Program-made: the position numbers and the translations under genes
Assembly: GCA_963766935.1 (NCBI GenBank)
Contig: CAVYBY010000007.1
Location: 162,463-226,462, forward strand
From: CAVYBY01 sp963766935
GTDB taxonomy: Bacteria; Actinomycetota; UBA4738; HRBIN12
Direction of reading: 5' to 3'
Length of the DNA: 64,000 nt
Notes under the pieces: generated by a model
Database searches by the model: none
Seen by the model: the letters and a program-made list of their open reading frames with translations, nothing else
What the model was told of the DNA's origin: nothing
In this document: positions 8,390-17,293 of the stretch, piece by piece
How positions within the stretch are numbered: the first letter of the stretch is position 1
How the letters are laid out: each line of letters begins with the position of its first letter

Positions 8390-9304
8390 TCACGTCGATG
8401 ACTTCCTGCGACTCACGCCGAACCCTCCGACCTCGGGGCGCCAGCGGTGCGCGTAGCGATCCAGCCGCTCCAGGATCCCCCGGTCGACCGTGATCACGAT
8501 GACCAGGACGATCACACCCCAGCCCATCAGCCCGTTGTAGTTCACGGCCAGGTACCAGAAGCGGGCACGGAACCCCGCGCCGATGTTGTTCCCGAACCAC
8601 TCGACCAGCACGACGCATCCCCAGGCCGCCACGATGGCGAGGCGGAACCCGGCCAGGAGCTGATCCGCCATCGAGGGCAGGACCAGGTCCCTGATCTGCC
8701 GCCGGAACGGGACCCCGTAGGCATCGGACATGTCGCGCAGCTCGCGCGGAACGGCGAGCGCACCCTGGAACACGTGGATGACGAGACCGGGCGTCGCCGA
8801 GACGATCGCGCAGAAGATCGGAGCGCGGTTGCCGAAGCCGAACCACATCACCGCGAGCAGCGCCCAGATGAAGGCCGGGAGCGCCAGGCCGACGGTCACC
8901 ATGTCGGTGAAGAACGCCTGGGCTCGCCACCACCGGCCCATGGCGTATCCGATGGCGACGCCGAAGATCGTGACGAAGACCATGGCGATCGCGGTCCGGC
9001 GAATGCTCTCCACCAGGTTGAAGACGAGCTCGTTGTTGTACAGAGACCAGTCCCCCGACCCGTACGCGCGGTGGAACTCGTCCACGATGAAGATGAACGT
9101 CTGCAGCGGGGTCGGGAACCGTTCGCTCACCCCGCCGGCAAGCTGCCAGACGAGGACGAGCACGATCCTCGAGGTCCAGCGGGCGGTTCGGTCGGCCAGA
9201 AGGAACCGCAGCACCGGGTTCCTCCTCGTGGAGGGAGGGACCGCCGGCGACGGTGCGCGGGCGATCGACCTCGTAGGCCGGATCAGGTCGGTGTCGCGCC
9301 GCAT
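8390..9304 (-). CDS. ABC importer permease, NitT/TauT type (second permease)
   Basis: 304 residues with about six membrane helices. The BPD_transp_1 coupling region is FRRQIRDLVLPSMADQLLAGFRLAIVAAW, containing the EAA-like loop. The ATG at 9304 overlaps the stop of the preceding permease by one base (TGATG), so the two are probably translationally coupled and form a heterodimeric channel. Substrate specificity comes from the binding protein and cannot be read from the permease. Confidence 0.88.
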   Translation of the reverse strand: MRRDTDLIRPTRSIARAPSPAVPPSTRRNPVLRFLLADRTARWTSRIVLVLVWQLAGGVSERFPTPLQTFIFIVDEFHRAYGSGDWSLYNNELVFNLVESIRRTAIAMVFVTIFGVAIGYAMGRWWRAQAFFTDMVTVGLALPAFIWALLAVMWFGFGNRAPIFCAIVSATPGLVIHVFQGALAVPRELRDMSDAYGVPFRRQIRDLVLPSMADQLLAGFRLAIVAAWGCVVLVEWFGNNIGAGFRARFWYLAVNYNGLMGWGVIVLVIVITVDRGILERLDRYAHRWRPEVGGFGVSRRKSST

Positions 9305-10191
9305 CAGTAGCGGAGCACATCCTCACCGCGCTTGAGCCGGTAGCGGAAGACGTAGCGCTCCACCCGCATGAGGACGACGCGCTCGACGAACACGACGAAG
9401 ATGACGAAGAACATCATCCACGCGAGCATGTCGGGCACCGAGAATCCCTGGAAGGCCCTCCGGATCTGCACGCCGACGCCCGTCGTCCCGCCGAAGGTCT
9501 CGGCCAGCGCCGCGAGCTTCCACGAAGCGGCGAACGACGCCCTCGAGCCGGCGAACAGGAACGGAAGGAACGTGGGCACGACGATGTGGCGCAGGGCCTC
9601 GTTCGAGGGCCGGTGATAGGCCCGGCTCATCGCGAGCAGGTTCCGGTCGACGTTCTCGACCCCGGCCGCCACGTTCAGGCAGATCACGGGCAGGACGAGC
9701 AGCGTGACCACGAACGCGGGCCCCGCGTCACCCAGACCGAACAGCAAGAGCGCGAGGATCGCGTAGACGATCAGAGGCACGTTGGCGGCCAGGTAGACCA
9801 TGTCGAAGAAGAAGCTCTTCGCGTACCGGTACCGCCCCATCAGGATGCCGATGGGCACGCCGATGACGACCGCTGCCACGAACCCGATCAGCGTCTTGCG
9901 GAACGTCTCCCAGAAGTTGAGGAAGACGTAGCCCGCCTTGACGTGCCGCTCGGGGTCGCCCACCACGAATCCCCACATCCGCTGGGCGACCTCCCATGGA
10001 CTCGGGAGGAGGTTGAACTCGGTCTGGGTGACGACGTGCGCGACCTGCCAGATGCCGACGAGGGCGAGCGCTCCAAGCAGCGAGTAGCCGGCGGCCTTCC
10101 GCCGGCTCCTCGCAGCTTGCTTGGCCACGTCGACGGGCGCTGCGTCCGCCGTGGCGGTCGTCTCGATCCTCGCCGGCGCCTCCGGGGCCAT
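9304..10191 (-). CDS. ABC importer permease, NitT/TauT type (first permease)
   Basis: 295 residues. An N-terminal cytoplasmic tail is followed by about six membrane helices, with the coupling loop around RPSNEALRHIVVPTFLPFLFAGSRASFAASW. ATG 10191 follows AAAGGAGG closely. It lies 23 bases after the binding-protein gene and overlaps the second permease. Two non-identical permeases plus one ATPase and one lipoprotein make a complete importer. Confidence 0.9.
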   Translation of the reverse strand: MAPEAPARIETTATADAAPVDVAKQAARSRRKAAGYSLLGALALVGIWQVAHVVTQTEFNLLPSPWEVAQRMWGFVVGDPERHVKAGYVFLNFWETFRKTLIGFVAAVVIGVPIGILMGRYRYAKSFFFDMVYLAANVPLIVYAILALLLFGLGDAGPAFVVTLLVLPVICLNVAAGVENVDRNLLAMSRAYHRPSNEALRHIVVPTFLPFLFAGSRASFAASWKLAALAETFGGTTGVGVQIRRAFQGFSVPDMLAWMMFFVIFVVFVERVVLMRVERYVFRYRLKRGEDVLRY

Positions 10192-10214
10192 CGTCCTCCT
10201 TTACCGAAGCGGGC

Positions 10215-11291
10215 CTACGCCTGCGACGGGATGCTGCAGGTTTCGTCACCGCTCGTCGGATCGATGCAGACGTGCAGCGGCTGTGGCTGATCCGCCGGGA
10301 TGAGCCCCGCCTTGGCCAGCAGCGTCGTCACGCCCGCCTCACCGTTGATCCAGTCCTGATCGAGATACACCGAATCGACGAACTCGTCGAACTGCGTCGA
10401 GTACCAGTTCTCGAGGTAGGAGAGCTCCGCGTCGTTCTTGTACCCGAAGTCGTCCGGGTACGCCTTGAGGATCGCGTCCTTGTCGTTCGCCCACGCGTCC
10501 AGCCCGGCCTGCCAGACCTTCAGGAAGAACGCCACCTCACCGGGGTGATCGTCGTACCAGCTCTTGAGGACCACGAAGTTGTTGCTGTTCATGCCCTCAT
10601 GCCCGGGAGCGTACTTCTCCGCGTAGAGCTGCGAGGCCGACTTGTTGTCGTACAGCCCGACGACCTTGCCGGACATGAGGTCCGGGATCGCGTTGTAGAT
10701 GGATGTGACGCCGGCGCACAGGTCGCCCTTCTCGACGAGTCCGGGCGAGACGTCGAAGTCGGTGATCGCCATGGCGAGGTCCGGAGAGTCCGGCGCGAGG
10801 TCGCGGCCGTCGAGGTCCTTCGCGAGCGCCTGCCACACGATGGACGATCCCTCGAACGACTCGACGCCGACCTTGCACCCGGCCGGCAGGTCGCCGAACG
10901 AGTTGTAGCCGGAGTCGGCCTTGACGACGACGATGTCCTTGGCCTTGTTGTACTTGCCGATCGTCACCGTCGCGACGCCGTTCTCCGCCTCGAGGACGGG
11001 AGTCTCGTAGCTGCCGGTCGAGACCACGTCGGCGTGCCCGCCGGCGAAGAAGGCGAACTCGTCCTCGGACTCGTTCCGGTCGATCGTGTAGCCGGATTCG
11101 TCCTCCATCCTCTTGAGGATGCCCTGGTCCTCGATCCAGTTCCAGACCGGGTCCGGCGAGAAGACGAAGCGGATCGTGCCCTTGCTGCCACCACCGCCGC
11201 CGCCGCCGTTGCCGTTGCTGCAAGCGGTCGCGACCAGCGCGAACCCCACGGTCACCGCCGCCAGGATGTGAACCGACCGACGTCGCCTCAT
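10215..11291 (-). CDS. ABC importer substrate-binding lipoprotein (NitT/TauT/SsuA-like)
   Basis: 358 residues from ATG 11291, with GGGGAGGGACGC before the start. The signal peptide ends in the lipobox ATAC, followed by a Gly-rich linker, so the protein should be membrane-anchored outside the cell. The binding-protein fold is suggested by TIRFVFSPDPVWNW, FFAGGHADVVSTGSYETPVL and CKVGVESFEGSSIVWQAL, typical of SsuA/NMT1-like proteins. These bind small nitrogen or sulfur organics. The divergent promoter is shared with the double Dabb gene, which ties uptake to the catabolic genes. Confidence 0.88.
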   Translation of the reverse strand: MRRRRSVHILAAVTVGFALVATACSNGNGGGGGGGSKGTIRFVFSPDPVWNWIEDQGILKRMEDESGYTIDRNESEDEFAFFAGGHADVVSTGSYETPVLEAENGVATVTIGKYNKAKDIVVVKADSGYNSFGDLPAGCKVGVESFEGSSIVWQALAKDLDGRDLAPDSPDLAMAITDFDVSPGLVEKGDLCAGVTSIYNAIPDLMSGKVVGLYDNKSASQLYAEKYAPGHEGMNSNNFVVLKSWYDDHPGEVAFFLKVWQAGLDAWANDKDAILKAYPDDFGYKNDAELSYLENWYSTQFDEFVDSVYLDQDWINGEAGVTTLLAKAGLIPADQPQPLHVCIDPTSGDETCSIPSQA

Positions 11292-11400
11292 GCGTCCCTC
11301 CCCCCGCGCGCCTCGCGCGCTCCCACGGGCCGGCGTTGCGACCGGAGGCTCATCCAGCGGAGTCCCCTCGCCGCATCGCTGATGTTCACCGGTCACGTAC

Positions 11401-11420
11401 GATATAGGATGTTTGGTATC
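11401..11420. promoter_or_regulatory. Putative divergent promoter/operator (ABC importer / double Dabb gene)
   Basis: The 176-bp gap between the divergent starts at 11291 and 11468 contains TAGGAT (11405-11410), a possible -10 element for the plus gene. Its complement reads TATATC in the other direction. Read on the minus strand, ACATCCTAT matches the right half of the GntR-adjacent palindrome (ACATCCTGT). The match is weak and is included as a regulon candidate. Confidence 0.25.
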
Positions 11421-11467
11421 GGGGTCCAGGGACCCTGTGCAGCCGTTTTCGAGCCAGAGGGGGGTCC

Positions 11468-12160
11468 ATGCTGCGGCACACCGCGTTCTTCCTGTTTCGG
11501 CCCGACGTCGACGACGAAGCACGGCTGCGGATGCTCAAGGGTCTCGCGTACATGCGTTTTGCCTGTTCCAGCGTTCGCTCCCTCGATTTCGGGACCGATC
11601 TGTTCGGCGGCTCGGCGCCGTTGGCCGAGGTGAAGCCCTGGAAGCGGACGCCCAGGTGGCGCGGCCGCCTCGAAGGTCCCCCTTGCAACTACGACGTGGC
11701 GCTGCACCTGGACTTCGACGACCAGGCGGGCCTCGATGCGTACAACCACGACGACGTCCACCACGAGGTCGGCGAGTACAACGCGTCGATCTGCCGCGGC
11801 GAGCTCACCGCGCGCGTCGACTGGTGGTACGACGGCGATCCGCTCACCGAGGCGGGGCTCGTCCGGCACTCGGCGATGTTCGTGTGGGACGACGAGGTCG
11901 ACGACGCCGCGAAGGAAGCCGCGCAGGCGACGGTTCGCTCACTCGCCGGCGAGCCGGGCGTCCGCTCGCTCACGATCGGGCAGAACGTCGGGACGCTGAC
12001 GACCGACTACGACTGGCTGATCGACCTGCGGATCGACGACAAGGAATCCGCCGGGCGGCTCCTCGAAGGGCCCGCCTACGCGGAGGCCATGAAGTCACTC
12101 GCCGGCGTCACGAAGCACGAGTGGACCGCGCGCTTGTCCCACACGATGGTCGGGCACTAG
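11468..12160 (+). CDS. Double-domain Dabb family protein
   Basis: 230 residues containing two Dabb-like units: residues 1-~120 (MLRHTAFFLF ... GELTARVDWWY) and ~128-230 (GLVRHSAMFVW ... HEWTARLSH). Each begins with the family H-x-x-(M/F)-F strand and ends with an x-TAR-x strand. The duplication mimics in one chain the dimer formed by single-domain members such as the one at 4758. It is divergent from the importer genes and convergent with an M24 enzyme, so a role in the same pathway is likely. The chemistry is unknown. Confidence 0.75.
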   Translation: MLRHTAFFLFRPDVDDEARLRMLKGLAYMRFACSSVRSLDFGTDLFGGSAPLAEVKPWKRTPRWRGRLEGPPCNYDVALHLDFDDQAGLDAYNHDDVHHEVGEYNASICRGELTARVDWWYDGDPLTEAGLVRHSAMFVWDDEVDDAAKEAAQATVRSLAGEPGVRSLTIGQNVGTLTTDYDWLIDLRIDDKESAGRLLEGPAYAEAMKSLAGVTKHEWTARLSHTMVGH

Positions 12161-12169
12161 GGCTCGGCG

Positions 12170-13390
12170 TCAGCCGAGCATCTGCTCGTCGTACTCGACA
12201 CGCGAGAGGATCCGCGGCTCGTCCTCGGTGATCAGGACCATGTCCTCGATCCGAACTCCGCCGCCGCCGCGCACGTCCGGCACCCACACCAGCGGCTCGA
12301 CCGCGAACACCATGCCCGGCTTGAACTCGACGACGGTGGAACCGGGGAGCGTCTCGCCGATGTAGGGCGGCTCGTTGGCTCCCATGCCGATCCCGTGCCC
12401 GATGAACAGGCTGAACATGTGCTCGCCGAACCCGTGGTCGGCGATCTTGGCGATGATCGTGTCCGCGACGTCCTGGTTGGTGTTGCCCGGCCGCATGACC
12501 GCGATGCCGGCCATCAGGCCCTCGTAGACCGACGTGTAGATCCGCTTCTGCATCTGCGACGGCTTTCCGGTGATCATCGTGCGGCCGATGTCGGCGAAGT
12601 AGCCGTTCCACATCGCGCCGATGTCGATGAAGCACACGTCGCCGTTGCGGACGATCTTGTCCGTGCAGATCCGGTGCGGCGGGGACATGTGCTCACCCGA
12701 CGCGACGAACGGCGTGATGACGTGCGCCATCTCGCCACCCAGGTAGTAGAGGGTCTGCATGGCGTCGCCGGCGATCTCGTTCTCGCGGCGGCCGGCGCGG
12801 GTCCCGTCGATCGCCCGCTGGGTCACCGAGTCCCCGATCGCGCAGGCTTCCTCGATGATGGCGATCTCGTCGGGCGACTTCACCAGCCGGACGCGCTGCA
12901 TGAGCGAGTCGCCGTCGGTCGGAGCGACATCGGGCAGGTGCGTGCGCATGGACTCGACGAGTGAGAAATTGACCTGGTCCACCCCGATGCGTCCGGCCGA
13001 GACGCCCATGTCGGAAAGGAGCGGCACCAGCGTGGTCTTGACGAACGCGTCCACGAGCTCGGCCTGCTCCATGATCGGGATCGGATGGGCGCCGACCAGC
13101 CAGGACATGCCGGAGTTCGCCTTGTCGATCTCGCCTCCCGAGCACAGCAGGATGGGCCCGGCGTCGGCGGTCATGAGGACGCCGTTGAGCGACGTCATCT
13201 TCCCGGCGATGAGCTGGGCGCGAAGCGACGTGAGGTACCGGACGTTCTCGTCCTTCCACAGCAGGAGGGCGTCCATCTCCGATGCCTCGAGCGCCGACCG
13301 GACCGCCGCGACCCGGTCCGCCCGCAGGCGGGCGAAGTCGATCCGGTCCTCCCAGTCGACGCCGAACGGTCCTCGGGCGTACCCGCTCAT
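12170..13390 (-). CDS. M24 family metallopeptidase-fold protein (Xaa-Pro peptidase-like)
   Basis: 406 residues from ATG 13390, with GGAGG upstream. An N-terminal creatinase-type domain is followed by the pita-bread domain. The five usual metal ligands can all be placed: Asp in FIDIGAMW, Asp in YFADIGRT, His in GHGIGMG, Glu in FAVEP and Glu in RIEDMVL. It is therefore probably a metal-dependent hydrolase. Its 5' end faces the GntR gene across a perfect ATGTAT-C-ATACAT palindrome, so it is probably under that regulator's control. Confidence 0.87.
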   Translation of the reverse strand: MSGYARGPFGVDWEDRIDFARLRADRVAAVRSALEASEMDALLLWKDENVRYLTSLRAQLIAGKMTSLNGVLMTADAGPILLCSGGEIDKANSGMSWLVGAHPIPIMEQAELVDAFVKTTLVPLLSDMGVSAGRIGVDQVNFSLVESMRTHLPDVAPTDGDSLMQRVRLVKSPDEIAIIEEACAIGDSVTQRAIDGTRAGRRENEIAGDAMQTLYYLGGEMAHVITPFVASGEHMSPPHRICTDKIVRNGDVCFIDIGAMWNGYFADIGRTMITGKPSQMQKRIYTSVYEGLMAGIAVMRPGNTNQDVADTIIAKIADHGFGEHMFSLFIGHGIGMGANEPPYIGETLPGSTVVEFKPGMVFAVEPLVWVPDVRGGGGVRIEDMVLITEDEPRILSRVEYDEQMLG

Positions 13391-13429
13391 GAAGCCCTCC
13401 TTCGGCGGCTCGAAGCCGCGCTCAGCAGC

Positions 13430-13442
13430 ATGTATCATACAT
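13430..13442. promoter_or_regulatory. Perfect palindrome ATGTATCATACAT between M24 and GntR genes
   Basis: The 13-bp palindrome ATGTAT-C-ATACAT sits in the divergent intergenic region. It contains TATCAT on the plus strand and TATGAT on the minus strand, so overlapping divergent -10 elements are possible. FCD-type GntR proteins commonly bind short palindromes of the type TNGTATNATACNA. An autoregulatory operator is the simplest reading (inference). Confidence 0.6.
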
Positions 13443-13497
13443 CCTGTCGGAGCGTTCCCGGAGGGCGTCCGCGTGCGGTTGGACCGCGTGAGCAGGG

Positions 13498-14199
13498 ATG
13501 ATGTCCTCGTCGACGGCGAAGGAAGGCGGAGGTGACGTGGAGCTTCACGCGATCGCCGACGAGTGGCGGACCGCCCACGAGTTCGTCAGGGAGACGCTGC
13601 GCAAGGCGATCCTTCGGGGAGACCTGACCGGCGGCTCGCGGCTGATCCAGGCGGACCTCGCCGCGCGTCTGGAGGTCAGCACGACCCCGGTCCGAGAGGC
13701 GTTGCGCGATCTCGCCACCGAGGGGCTGATCACGCTCGACCGGCACCGGGGAGGCGTCGTCCGCGAGCTCAACTGGGACGACATGGACGAGATCCGGCGG
13801 ATCCGCGACTCGCTGGACCCGCTCTCGATCGACCTCGCCGTCCAGGGCATGACCGACGCCCAGCTCGAGCAGGCCGAGTCGCTCTGCGCCGAGATGGACG
13901 GGGTCAGCCGACCTGGCCGACTGGGTCGAGACCAACCGCAAGTTCCATTTCCTGTTCCACGACGCCACGGGCGCGCCGCGCCTGACGGCGATCCTGAAGG
14001 GACTCGAGGAGGCCGCGGCCGTCTACGTCGCGCAGGCCCAGCGCTGGCACCCGGAGATCCGGCGGCGAGCGAACGAGGAGCACCGCGCCTATGTCGCCGC
14101 CTGCCGGAGCAAGCGACGTCGCGGCGGCGCGCAAGGCCCTCGAAGGCCACGTCGGCCTGCTCGATCGAGATGACCGACCCCGACGAGCGCCGGAGCTGA
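13498..14199 (+). CDS. GntR-family transcriptional regulator with FCD domain (frameshifted)
   Basis: The N-terminal winged helix is intact: FVRETLRKAILRG, then LEVSTTPVREALRDLATEGL. The FCD effector domain follows but changes frame near 13900-13905 (a GGGG run) and again near 14110 and ~14160. Stitching the frames gives ...RKFHFLFHDATG..., QRWHPEI, EEHRAYVAA, DVAAARKALEGH and a stop at 14197-14199. GTG 13537, with GGAGG four bases upstream, is a good alternative start. The product should repress genes until an organic-acid-type ligand binds. The palindrome upstream suggests autoregulation. Confidence 0.75.
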   Translation: MMSSSTAKEGGGDVELHAIADEWRTAHEFVRETLRKAILRGDLTGGSRLIQADLAARLEVSTTPVREALRDLATEGLITLDRHRGGVVRELNWDDMDEIRRIRDSLDPLSIDLAVQGMTDAQLEQAESLCAEMDGVSRPGRLGRDQPQVPFPVPRRHGRAAPDGDPEGTRGGRGRLRRAGPALAPGDPAASERGAPRLCRRLPEQATSRRRARPSKATSACSIEMTDPDERRS

Positions 14200-14201
14200 G
14201 C

Positions 14202-15223
14202 GTGGCGGAGCGAGCGGTTCGGCTCGGGCTCGTCGGGCTGGGCTGGTTCGGGGGCGTCCTCGCCGACGAGCGCCCGGGCAACCGGCGTCGCGGAGGTCGT
14301 GTCGTGCTTCGCCCGCTCGGCCGAGGCCCGCGCCGCGTTCGCCGAGAAGCAGGGTTGCGAGGCCGCCGAGAGCCTCGACGCGCTGCTGGGGGACCCGTCG
14401 ATCGACGGCGTGCTGGTCGCGACCCCGCATTCCACGCATCCGGAGCTGATCGGGCAGGTCGCCGCGGCCGGCAAGCACCTCTTCGTCGAGAAGCCGCTGA
14501 CGCTCACCACGGCCGACGCGCTGCGCGCCGATCGCGGCCGCCGACGCCGCCGGGGTCGTGCTCCAGGTGGGGCACAACCGCCGGCGGCAACCGGCCAACC
14601 GCCGGATCAAGGCGATGATCGACGCCGGCGAGCTCGGGACGGTCGTGCAGCTCGAGGCGAGCCACTCGGCCCCGGCGGCAATGAGCGACGCCATCGCGCC
14701 CTGGCGGCTCGATCCCGCGGAGAGCCCCGCGGGGGGCATGGCGGCCCTCGGGGCGCACGAGGTGGACACCTTCAACTACTTCGTCGGCCGGGCGAAGCGG
14801 GTCACGGGGTTCAGCAAGCAGCTCGTGGGCCGGACCGCCATCGACGAGGCGACCGCGATCGTGATCGAGTACGAGAGCGGCCCGCTCGGCTACCTCGGTA
14901 CGACCTACTTCGCCCCCTCGGTCGTGACGGTCGCCGCCTACGGCATGGGCGGCGAACGTCTGGAACGAGGGCGACGGCACGCACCTGTACGTGCAGCGGA
15001 TCGGCGAGGCGGCTCGGACGCGAGGAGCCGGTCGAGCAGATCGACACGGTCGATCGACGAGCTGGCCGAGTTCGCCCGGTGCATCCGCGACGGCGGCCGC
15101 CCGGAGACCGGCGGCCCCGAGGGGATCGAGGTCGCCGCCGTGTTCGAGGCGGTCGTCGAGAGCGCGGCCACCGGGCAGGCGGTCGAGATCTCCGACGTGC
15201 TCGCCCGCGCGGCCGTCGCCTGA
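14202..15223 (+). CDS. Gfo/Idh/MocA-family oxidoreductase (multiply frameshifted)
   Basis: Starts at GTG 14202 just after the GntR stop. The Rossmann start VRLGLVGLGWFG, VLVATPHSTHPELI, HLFVEKPLTLT, VLQVGHNRRR, GGMAALGAHEVD and ELAEFARCIRDGG are all present, but in different frames. Changes occur near 14265, 14525, 14950, 15020 and 15045. The corrected length, ~340 residues, is normal for NAD(P)-dependent sugar or inositol dehydrogenases. The density of indels means either poor consensus sequence or a decaying gene. It lies in a run with two alcohol dehydrogenases. Confidence 0.75.
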
Positions 15224-15245
15224 CGATGCCTCGCGGGGAGGCCGC

Positions 15246-16243
15246 GTGCGAGCCGTCGCGCTGACGGCGCCGGGCCGGCTCGAGGCCGCAGACGCGCCCG
15301 AGCCCGTTCCCGCCGAGGGCGAATCGGTCGTGGCGGTCCGCGCCGTCGGCATCTGCGGCTCCGACCTGCGGATCTTCGACGGCCGGATCCACGGTCGAGG
15401 TACCCGCGCGTCATGGGCCACGAGATCGTCGGCGACGTGCTCGACGGCCCCGGCGCGGGCCGCTCGGTCCTCGTCGACCCCACGGTCTCCTGCGGACGGT
15501 GCGACCTCTGCCGGCGGGGCCGGGAGAACCTCTGCGAGTCGGGGTGGCTGCTCGGCCGCGACCGCGACGGGGGGCTGAGCGAACGGATCGCCGTACCCAC
15601 GGCGAACCTCTACGAGGTGCCGGCGGGACTCGACCCCGGTTCGGCCACGCTGCTCCAGGTGCTGACGACGTGCGTGCACGCGCAGTCGATGTGCGCGGTC
15701 GCGCCCGGCGAGCCGGCGATCGTGGTCGGCGCGGGCGTGACCGGCCTGCTTCATCTCCAGCTCGCGAAGGCGGCCGGAGCTCACCCCCTCGTCTGCGTCT
15801 CGCGGAGCGAGTGGAAGCTGGATCTCGCCGCCAGTCTCGGCGCCGACACGACCGTACGGGCGACCGGCGACGACGCCATCGAGCGAGCCCGCGACGCGAC
15901 CGGGGGAGGAGCGGAGCTGGTGATCGAGTGCGCCGGCACCGTGGAGACGCTTGCCTTCGCGGTGGGAGCGTCGAGGACGGGCGGACGAGTGCTCGCGTTC
16001 GGCACGATCGCCTCGACCGAGGGCCGGTTTCCGTTCTACGACCTGTACCACAAGGAGCTGGTGCTCACGAGCCCGCGCGCGGCACGGCCCGCCGACTTCC
16101 CGGCGGCGATCGAGGCCGTCCGGTCCGGCGGCGTGCGGTTCGACGGCTTCGTGACACACCGATTCCCACTCGCCGAATCCGCCGCCGCGGTCGGAGTCGC
16201 CGGCGGCCCGGACGCGCTCAAGGTCGTGGTGGAGGTCTCCTAG
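15246..16243 (+). CDS. Zinc-binding medium-chain alcohol dehydrogenase (one frameshift)
   Basis: Starts at GTG 15246 after GGGGAGG. The N-terminal part VRAVALTAPGRLEAAD ... VGICGSDLRIFDG is in one frame. After a shift near 15395-15402 it continues as RVMGHEIVG with the catalytic zinc Cys/His region. The structural zinc cluster is CGRCDLCRRGRENLC and the NAD site VVGAGVTGLLHLQLAKAAG. The corrected length is ~332 residues. It is followed without a gap by a second, different alcohol dehydrogenase. The substrate is probably a polyol or sugar alcohol (sorbitol/threonine dehydrogenase type). Confidence 0.82.
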
Positions 16244-17287
16244 GTGCGCGCCATGGCGGTCACGGCCTACGGCGAGCCGCTGGAGCCGATCGAGCTGGCG
16301 GAGCCCGACGTGCCGGACGGGTACGCCCTGATCCAGGTGGAAACCTGCGGCGTGTGCTTCAGCGACGTGAAGACCTCGCGCGGACGGATGCCGTTCAGCG
16401 ACGACCTCCGCCTGCCGCACGTCCCCGGCCACGAGATCTTCGGTCGCGTGCTGGGGACGAACCCGGCCGGGCTCTTGCCGGAGGGCGAGCGAGTGGTCGT
16501 GCACCACTACTGGCCGTGCGGCCGGTGCCCGAGCTGCCTTCGCGGCGACGAGACGCTCTGCTCCGACCTTGCCGGGTGGGTCGGGTTCACCTCGCACGGC
16601 GGGTTCCGTGAGCGGCTCGCGGCGCCGGTCGACCGGCTGCTGCCCGTTCCCGAAGGCATAGAAGCTTCGGCGGCGGCGGTGATGACCTGCGCCCTGGGCA
16701 CCGCCGTCCGATCGGTGCTCGTTCGCGGCGGCGTCCGGTCCGGCGACCGGGTCGCGATCCTCGGGCTGGGGGGTGTGGGCATCCACGCGGCCCAGGTCGC
16801 GCGAGCGGCGGGCGCGCAGGTGACGGGCATCGACGTGAGCGAGGTGGCCCTGGGCGCCGCGCGCTCGCTCGGCCTCGAGGCGCACCGGAGCGCGGACGAT
16901 CTCCCGGGCGCCCGAGAAGACGCCGGCGCCGGGGAGACCGACGTGGTCATCGACACGGTCGGGCGCAACGAGACACTCGCGCTCGCGGCCCGGCTCGTCC
17001 GGCCGGGCGGACGAGTTGTCGGGGTCGGCTACCTTGCGGACACCGCGCTCGTCGTCGCGACCGCGCGGCTGGTGCTCGGCGAGCTGGCCTTCGTCGGCTC
17101 TCGCTTCGCGCGCCGAAGCGACCTGGAACGAGGGATCGACCTAGTCGCCTCGGGCGCCGTCCGCCCGGTCGTCGGGCTCGTCCGCCCCCTCGAAGACGTC
17201 AACGACGTGTTCGAGGCGCTCGAACGTGGGGAGGTCGCCGGCCGGGCCGTGCTGGACGTCGAGAGGCTCGGTGTCGTCCCGGCCTGA
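16244..17287 (+). CDS. Zinc-binding medium-chain alcohol dehydrogenase
   Basis: 347 residues from GTG 16244, directly after the stop of the preceding dehydrogenase. Catalytic zinc ligands appear in CGVCFSD and PGHEIFG, the structural zinc cluster in CGRCPSCLRGDETLC, and the nucleotide-binding loop in ILGLGGVGIHAAQVARAAG. The length and order are normal for MDR dehydrogenases. It shares limited identity with its neighbour, so it is not a recent duplicate. It likely oxidises an alcohol intermediate of the locus. Confidence 0.88.
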   Translation: MRAMAVTAYGEPLEPIELAEPDVPDGYALIQVETCGVCFSDVKTSRGRMPFSDDLRLPHVPGHEIFGRVLGTNPAGLLPEGERVVVHHYWPCGRCPSCLRGDETLCSDLAGWVGFTSHGGFRERLAAPVDRLLPVPEGIEASAAAVMTCALGTAVRSVLVRGGVRSGDRVAILGLGGVGIHAAQVARAAGAQVTGIDVSEVALGAARSLGLEAHRSADDLPGAREDAGAGETDVVIDTVGRNETLALAARLVRPGGRVVGVGYLADTALVVATARLVLGELAFVGSRFARRSDLERGIDLVASGAVRPVVGLVRPLEDVNDVFEALERGEVAGRAVLDVERLGVVPA

Positions 17288-17293
17288 CCGGGC

